Shown here: in pieces, positions 58,461 to 64,000 of the stretch
How the letters are laid out: every line of letters starts with the position of its first letter
Position numbering within the stretch: position 1 is the first letter of the stretch
DNA from: Datisca glomerata
Lineage: Eukaryota; Streptophyta; Magnoliopsida; Cucurbitales; Datiscaceae
Length of the DNA: 64,000 nucleotides
NCBI GenBank assembly: GCA_003255025.1
Contig: QANY01005643.1
Location: forward strand, 1-64,000
Direction: 5' to 3'
Translations under genes and position numbers: made by a program
Notes under the pieces: model-generated
The model's input: only the letters and a program-made list of their open reading frames with translations
Told to the model about the DNA's origin: nothing
The model's database searches: none

Positions 58461-59090
58461 CTATTACGAAAACACAATAAAATATTTTTAGAATAGTCTA
58501 TGAAACCATGTAAATCAGAAAACTCAAAACTTAATTATCTTACGCTTGCAAACAACATACTGAGAAAACAGTGCCAAATTTATAAAATGCAATATGCCGT
58601 ATGATTGAATATTCAAAACACTTAAGAAATATAATAGTGCAAATATAACTAATCAAGCCAAACAGATCCAACAGAATAATCGAAACAATATAAATATACG
58701 AAATTATGTGAAACGGTGCGAACATAAAACTAAAGTCGCAAATCCAACCAACTAAAATAGAACTTAGTGCAGTACATTTTGCTGTGTAAAAACAAAACAA
58801 CAAATTGTGTAAACCACTTAATACAGAAAAACAAAAAAAAAATGAAATTTTCCCCAAATATTATAATATATAATTAATTCAAGCAGTAAAGAGAATAAGA
58901 TAAACAATGGAAAACAAATAAATTGATCTGAAAATCTACGAAGGTGCAAGATTACGAAGAGAGAATATACTGTAGTGGAAAAATCAAACCAACACATATA
59001 ATACAATTCACATGCAAAGCACAATTATAAACAATTTCAAATCTCTAAATTAAATTCTGAATACTCACGTACAGATGCAATTGCATATTT
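58461..59090. other. AT-rich spacer upstream of copia C
   Basis: No coding sequence. It could contain the leader and 5' LTR of copia C, but I see no LTR ends and no initiator Met primer-binding site. Confidence 0.35.
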
Positions 59091-59620
59091 AAATTATGAA
59101 TTCCCTAAAATTACAGGATTGCTGTCTTGAATTGGTTGGGAGACACAAAGGGGCTGTTCCAAAAAAAAAAGAGATGTGACAAACATGCAGAGCCTTGATT
59201 CTGCCAGCCGTGGGTGTGGAAAGAGGTGTCCTTTAGGTACATGCCAACTGTTTGACAAAAGGCGCTTTCAAGATCAGTGAATTGGTGCTCCAGTATGGAA
59301 TTTGGTCAAACCAGCGGTGAAAGGGTTTTTGAAAAAGTGTCCTTAAAGAGTAAAGGAGAAAAAACCAAAGCTAAGGAGCTGACAACTGCGAGACTAGGAG
59401 AATAGGAAAGACTTGGTATATAATCCGCGCCTTCATTCTGGCTATAGTCCATTAGCAAGCGAGTAGGGGAACCGTTCAGTAAGGGAATACAAGCATTACG
59501 GGGAGTTTTTAATAGGAATATGAATATGACTCTTCCCAACTCAAGTCAAGCGAACAGTAGTGAGGAAGGAGGGGAAGAACTACTAGAGAAAGGCTAAGTG
59601 AAGTAGCCGATTGATATTGT
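59091..59620. other. GC-richer block, candidate organelle-derived insertion
   Basis: The base composition changes sharply relative to both sides. The text (for example gcgagtaggggaaccgttca and gaactactagagaaaggct) looks like plant mitochondrial intergenic sequence. No organelle gene is recognisable, so this is only an impression. Confidence 0.25.
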
Positions 59621-60376
59621 ATGCATATTTATTGTAAAAATCGTCTTAAGATTGTTATCACGTGCATGCATAAAGAGAAATAAAAACTCACAGATTTTGT
59701 AGTTAGTCAAATATAATAATGATATGAACCTAGTGCGAAACCTGTTTCTTTAAAATGAATTTACCCCCTCACTGGATACTCAAGGTGTTGAGTAATCGTC
59801 TCCCATGATAGGACGAATCTTTCATTCCTACAGAAGTAGCACTCCAATCGATAAGGAATGACGAACATAACTTTATCCTGTTATCGCACACAACAAACCC
59901 AAATGCAAGAATAACAATATGTAGGAAGAATATGTTATGTATGTTTTTGTAACAAGTCACCACTATATATAGGTTGATTCATGGCTATTCGAACCAACCT
60001 TTGGTTGCTTTTGGCAATATTATGAAGAGATGCGATAGTTGAAGAGGTATAAGTCAAATATCATGTCTTTCCAAAAATTATAAGAAATTTGTCAAGACTC
60101 CAAGATCAACCTCGTCGTACCATGCTGAGCCGACTAGCGGTGGTGAGATAACCTCTTGTTCAAATTTCTTATCTATTCAAGAAGGTAAGTTTTGAGACAA
60201 ATTTCTCATTCAGTACCTAATGGTTTTGATAACGCATCATCACATGTTACTTCTCATAAGATGTATAATGTGATTGCACTCAGTCCAATTAGATGAGTTC
60301 AACGTTGTCAAACTACCATTTTCTCCAACACGCACTAGACTGAAAAAGACTCCAATGCTGCTTATTCTAAGAAATA
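59621..60376. other. Non-coding DNA, LTR-like in part
   Basis: A ccactatatataggttg sequence near 59960 looks like a minus-strand TATA box of an LTR. A partner was not found. Confidence 0.35.
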
Positions 60377-61960
60377 ATGTATGTTTCTTCAGACTTGAGT
60401 AATACGTGTAGTTCCTCCAAATTTATTGTCTCTACTCTAGCTCTTATTGTTGTTTTGAGAGTATTATACTCAGAAGGCAGCCCATTAAGGCTATATAACA
60501 GTATCCTCAGCAACACCATGCCAGGTTCACCTTACATGAATGGTGTTGTTGAGAGACGAAACATAACCCTTAAAGACATGGTGATGAGTATGATTAGTGA
60601 TTCTAACTTACCAGAATCACTTTGAGAAGTGGCATTAAAGACACAACTTATATCCTTAAAAGAGTACCAACTGAAGAAGCTGCCAAAACATCCTATGAGC
60701 TTTGGACAGGCATAAAGCCTAGTCTGAAGCATTTTCACATTTGGGTATGTCTAGCTGAGGCAAGGCTTTATAGACCAAATGAAAAGAAATTAGACTCCAA
60801 AAAAGTGAGCATCTACTTTATCGATTATTCTAAGTGATCAAAGGGCTACAAGTTCTTCGATCCCACGCTAAGGAATATTTTTTAGACAGGAACTGTAACA
60901 TTTTTTAAGGATGTTGAGTTTGGGAGGAGAAATAAAGTAAGGGACATTATCTTTGAGGAGGAATCAACTTCAATTCCTACTACAGTCACTACTTCTAATA
61001 ATGTGCAGGTTTTCATTTCTGTCATTGATCAAGAAGTGGTATAGAACTAGAAAAATACAATTTTGAACAGCTCCCCATTCAAGATAAGGTTAATGTTCCA
61101 AAAGAACAAAGTCAACAACCTCAAGAAGGCAATGCCACTAAGGAGATCCATGAGAGAAAGGAGAAGTGCTATTTTAGATTATTATATAGTATTTCTCCAA
61201 GAAAATGAGGAAAATAATGAATTGGTGGAAGATGATCAAATTAACTTCCACCAAACCATGTAAGATATTAATTTTTAAAAGTGGGTTGAGGCTATGAATC
61301 AAGAGTATAAGTCTATGTGAATTATTTCATTAATTGTAAATGAATATTTAAAACCAAAAGAGATTCAAAAGGTAATGTGGAAAAATATAAGGCTCGTCTT
61401 GTAGCTAAATGCTTTACTCAAAAGAAAGGCATGGACTTTAAAGAGACTTTCTCTCTGGTTTCAACAAAAGACCTTTTTGGAATAATTATGGTGCTTGTTG
61501 CACTGTTTGATCTTGATCTGCATCAGATGGATGTGAAAATTGCATTTCTTAATGAAGACATTAATGAAATATTTCACATGGTGCAACCAAAAAACTTTGT
61601 GATCATAAATTCAAAGAATATGGTTTGTAAATTAAAGAAATCTATTTATGGCTCAAACAAGCTTCCCGTCAATGGTACCACAAATTTCATCATATAATCA
61701 TCTCATTTGGTTTTGAGGTAAATATTGTTGATGATTGTGTGTATCCCAAGTTCAATGGGAGTAAGTTAATATTCCTAGTTTTGTATGTTGATGATATATT
61801 GCTTTTCAAGAGATTTCTTTCTAAGAATTTTGAAATAAAATATCTTTGTGATGCTTCTTTTATTTTAGGGACCCAGAGACACCGAGATCGTTCTCGGGTA
61901 ATTCTTAGATTCTCACAAAAGAGTTATATATAAAAAATGATTACAAAATTTGGCATGTAA
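60377..61960 (+). pseudogene. Ty1/copia remnant D: integrase end and RT (broken)
   Basis: It begins inside the integrase core: NTMPGSPYMNGVVERRNITL (60515-60575), MVMSMISDSNLPESL, then KTSYELWTGIKPSLKHFHIW. RPNEKKLDSKKVSIYFIDYS and, after stops, FFKDVEFGRRNKVRDIIFEE lead to the linker. RT contains KARLVAKCFTQKKGMDFKET, DLHQMDVKIAFLNEDINE, KLKKSIYGSNK and, in another frame, LYVDDILLF (about 61780). It is truncated after FEIKYLCDASFILG. Stops are numerous. Its sequence differs from copies A, B and C, so it is a fourth copia lineage in this window. Confidence 0.82.
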
Positions 61961-62206
61961 GATTGTAAATCAAATAACCAAATAAAAATGAATTTATATT
62001 GTTCAGAAAATCCTAAAATTAACAAAGATGGAAAATTATGAAAAACCCAAAATTGCGTAGAAAATAACTTCCAGGCTTTCGAAAGTGTTTAAAATAGTGT
62101 TTTTTTTTTGTCTGAAATTGGACGGTGAAAAAAAACTTGATGGCACATGTAGATCTCTAAATAAGATTCGATTTGATATCTTACGGGCCACATGATTCAA
62201 CCCAAG
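61961..62206. other. Spacer between copia D and the gypsy element
   Basis: AT-rich with no coding sequence. It is probably the 3' untranslated part of the following minus-strand element. Confidence 0.4.
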
Positions 62207-62743
62207 TCAATATTTACACCCTCCGGAAGTTGGTCTATGTGTGCCACGATCTATTTGTTCAATAAATTTTAAAGTTGCACCGTCCGCATCATTCTCCCTA
62301 GGATAAAGAAAATTTGACCTCGAATTTACAGTAGCGTCATCATCAGAAGAGTCACCATGGAAAGGAATCAAATGTTTAATATTGAACACATCAGCAGTAC
62401 GAATATGGCTAAGCAACTTCAACATGTAAGCATTTGGATTGATCTTCTCAACAATCTCGTCAGGTCCAATCTTCTTGGCAGGCAACTTGTTGTAATCACC
62501 AACTGAAAAGTGATCCTTAGTCAGGACTGCCCATACAAAATCTCCAACTTTAAACTCGACATGTCTGCATTTCTGATCAGCATCCTGTTTATACCATGCG
62601 TTTGCTGAATGTAAATTTTCATGAACTACCCTGTGAACATCTTGCAAACCAGTTACGAAATTTACTACTTTGCCGTGGACCTTCAACTTACTTGGTAAAG
62701 CCATCAAATCGAGTGGTCCTCTCAGCTGGATCGAATAAACCAC
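62207..62743 (-). pseudogene. Integrase C-terminal region
   Basis: An open frame of 178 codons contains RGPLDLMALPSKLKVHGKVV, VHRVVHENLHSANAWYK, the GPY-type module VGDFVWAVLTKD...KKIGPDEIVEKINPNAYMLKL and an acidic end (HGDSSDDDATVNSRSNFLYP). It has no chromodomain of the Tekay type. It is probably the true polyprotein end, at TAA/TGA near 62207. Confidence 0.78.
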
Positions 62744-62818
62744 CTAAAACGGACTGAACCATGTACTGCGACTGACTGCATGGTTATGAGCAAACTCTGC
62801 CTTACACAACTTCTGATC

Positions 62819-63401
62819 CTAACTCTTGACATGTTCACCAACCAAACAACGTAAAAAGATTACCCAAAGACCTATTGACAACCTCAATCTATCCATCCGT
62901 TTGAGGATGATATGCACTACTAAAATTGAGCTGTGTATTGACCATCTTCCACAAGCTGTGCCAAAAATGGCTAAGAAACCTAGTATCTCTATCAGAAACA
63001 ATAGAAGTAGGCAGCCCATGTAGACGATATATCTCATGAAAAAATAATTGTGCCACACTAACAACATCAGTAGTTTTCTTGCAAGGAATAGAATGAACCA
63101 TCTTAGAGAAGCGATCTACAACAACATAGATGAAATCATTAACTCTTTGCGTACGAGGCATCCCCAACACATAATCCATACTAATGTCCACCCAAGGCTG
63201 AGAAGGAACTGGAAAATGCATATATAACCATGCATTAGTGGCAGAACCCTTAGACACTTGGAAAATTCTGCACCTTTGTACATATTTCTCTATCTCCTTA
63301 CGCATGGCGGGCAAAAAATATGATGACTGCACCAGTTGCAACGTTTTATCCCTGCAAACATGGCTCTCACCATGAAGTTCTCTGATAATCTGCAATCGCA
63401 A
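62819..63401 (-). pseudogene. Integrase zinc finger and catalytic core (broken)
   Basis: The HHCC finger starts HGESHVCRDKTLQLVQSSYF and ends CRIFQVSKGSA (first Cys of CxxC kept, second changed to Phe/Gln context). The core has DISMDYVLGMPRTQ, VVVDRFSKMVHSIPC, HGLPTSIVSDRDTRFLSHFW and YHPQTDG followed by a stop in place of the usual Q before the catalytic Glu region. The rest reads in another frame. Confidence 0.8.
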
Positions 63402-63640
63402 GTTACAATCTGGGATATAAAGATGATTCCCTTTAAACTAAAATTCATAATGTAATAAGAAATCCGTTTTCTTTTCAGTCTGCACATCTTAGAAGTCCAC
63501 ACAAAAATAAGGATCAGTAGCAAAAAAATCACAAAAAGAATCAAAACCAGGTACCCCAACCCTAATAGTAACCAGCAAGCTATTATTGTGACTCGGTTGT
63601 TTATCTCGATCTTATGTTTGACCATAAAAGTGAATTTATT

Positions 63641-63976
63641 TTAATAAGCAACCCATCTCGCATGTCCAGGGGACACCTTATCCTGTATATGCAAATGCCT
63701 CAAAGAGTCATGATCAATATACAATATGATTTCTCTGTGAAACAAGTAATGTCGCCATTGTTTTATAGCATGTACTACTGCATAAAACTCAACATCATAT
63801 GTATTGTATCTGATTTTGGCACAGGATAGCTTCTCACTTAAATAGGTCACCGGTCTACTATTTTGACTCAGTACTGCTCCAATCCCAACCTTAGAAGCGT
63901 CAGTGTGTAACTTAAATGGTTGAGCAAATTCTGGCAACACTAAAATTAGTGAAGTGAAAAGGTGTTCCTTAATCAA
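63641..63976 (-). pseudogene. RNase H domain of the chromovirus-like element
   Basis: This is the RNase H that would remove the RNA template. Visible are PFKLHTDASKVGIGAVLSQ, RPVTYLSEKLSCAKIRYNTY with DVEFYAVVHAIKQWRHYLF, and LYIDHDSLRHLHIQDKVSPG. The first Asp and the E in DVEFYA fit the catalytic residues. A stop follows WVAY at 63641, and then the expected tether to integrase reads out of frame. Confidence 0.8.
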
Positions 63977-64000
63977 TCAAAATGATGATTCTACCTCATC

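Larger units (their letters stand above)
62207..64000 (-). mobile_element. Ty3/gypsy chromovirus-like pol, 3' part (runs out of window)
   Basis: RNase H at the right edge and integrase down to its C-terminus at the left define a minus-strand gypsy element whose 5' part lies beyond 64000. The motif set (VEFKVGDFVWAVLTKDHFSV, then YNKLPAKKIGP and TADVFNIKHLIPFHGDSSD) is like CRM/Galadriel-type plant chromoviruses. The clade is not certain. Stops and frameshifts show decay. No LTR is seen at the left end. Confidence 0.75.

Noticed and set aside
1..64000. tRNA or rRNA genes
   Set aside because: I found no cloverleaf with A and B boxes and no rRNA similarity by eye; tRNA-related text is limited to primer-binding sites of retroelements.

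Overview
The window reads as nuclear DNA of a eudicot-type flowering plant. It is AT-rich and dominated by LTR retrotransposons of plant lineages (Ty3/gypsy Tat-like and chromovirus-like, Ty1/copia TNT1-94-like), with MITE-like elements. The only non-transposon gene remains are a plant DC1 (Cys/His-rich C1) gene and a tandem pair of PR-1/CAP genes. Every coding region carries stops, frameshifts or truncations, and I found no intact gene. Species cannot be assigned from sequence alone.

Layout. 1-12.1 kb: a decayed Tat-type gypsy element with a partial 5' LTR, gag-protease-RT-RNase H, an internal deletion that removes most of integrase, and a complete 2.27 kb 3' LTR. That LTR is followed by a second primer-binding site and an ORF1 fragment, as if two elements share one LTR. 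12.5-32.25 kb: one DC1-domain gene cut into three pieces. The first cut is a copia element (copy A, minus strand, 14673-19369). The second is a 12.5 kb LTR-flanked element without visible coding capacity (19694-32169), which itself hosts an 8 kb Tekay/Del-like chromovirus (21691-29709) inserted in its 37-bp tandem array. 32.6-34.2 kb: a hAT-like MITE split by a 1.25 kb Mutator-like TIR element. 36.1-36.5 kb: a solo LTR. 37.76-38.04 kb: a CACTA-type terminus. 38.4-43.0 kb: copia copy B, the same family as A in inverse orientation, with a perfect 5-bp target duplication. 45.2-46.7 kb: a degraded chromovirus LTR.

49.8-50.7 kb: two PR-1-like copies on the minus strand, fused by deletion. 51.2-54.1 kb: a 5'-LTR/gag/protease remnant of another Tat-like element. 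55.5-58.5 kb and 60.4-62.0 kb: two more copia remnants on opposite strands. 62.2-64.0 kb: the 3' part of a chromovirus-like pol on the minus strand that leaves the window.

The main result is the reconstructable insertion history: DC1 gene, then copia A and the non-coding LTR element, then the chromovirus inside that element. The support is that the DC1 reading frame continues across both insertion points. Copia copies A and B also share three in-frame stop codons, so the family seems to have moved while already defective. I found no clear new biological system. The findings concern element structure and gene decay.
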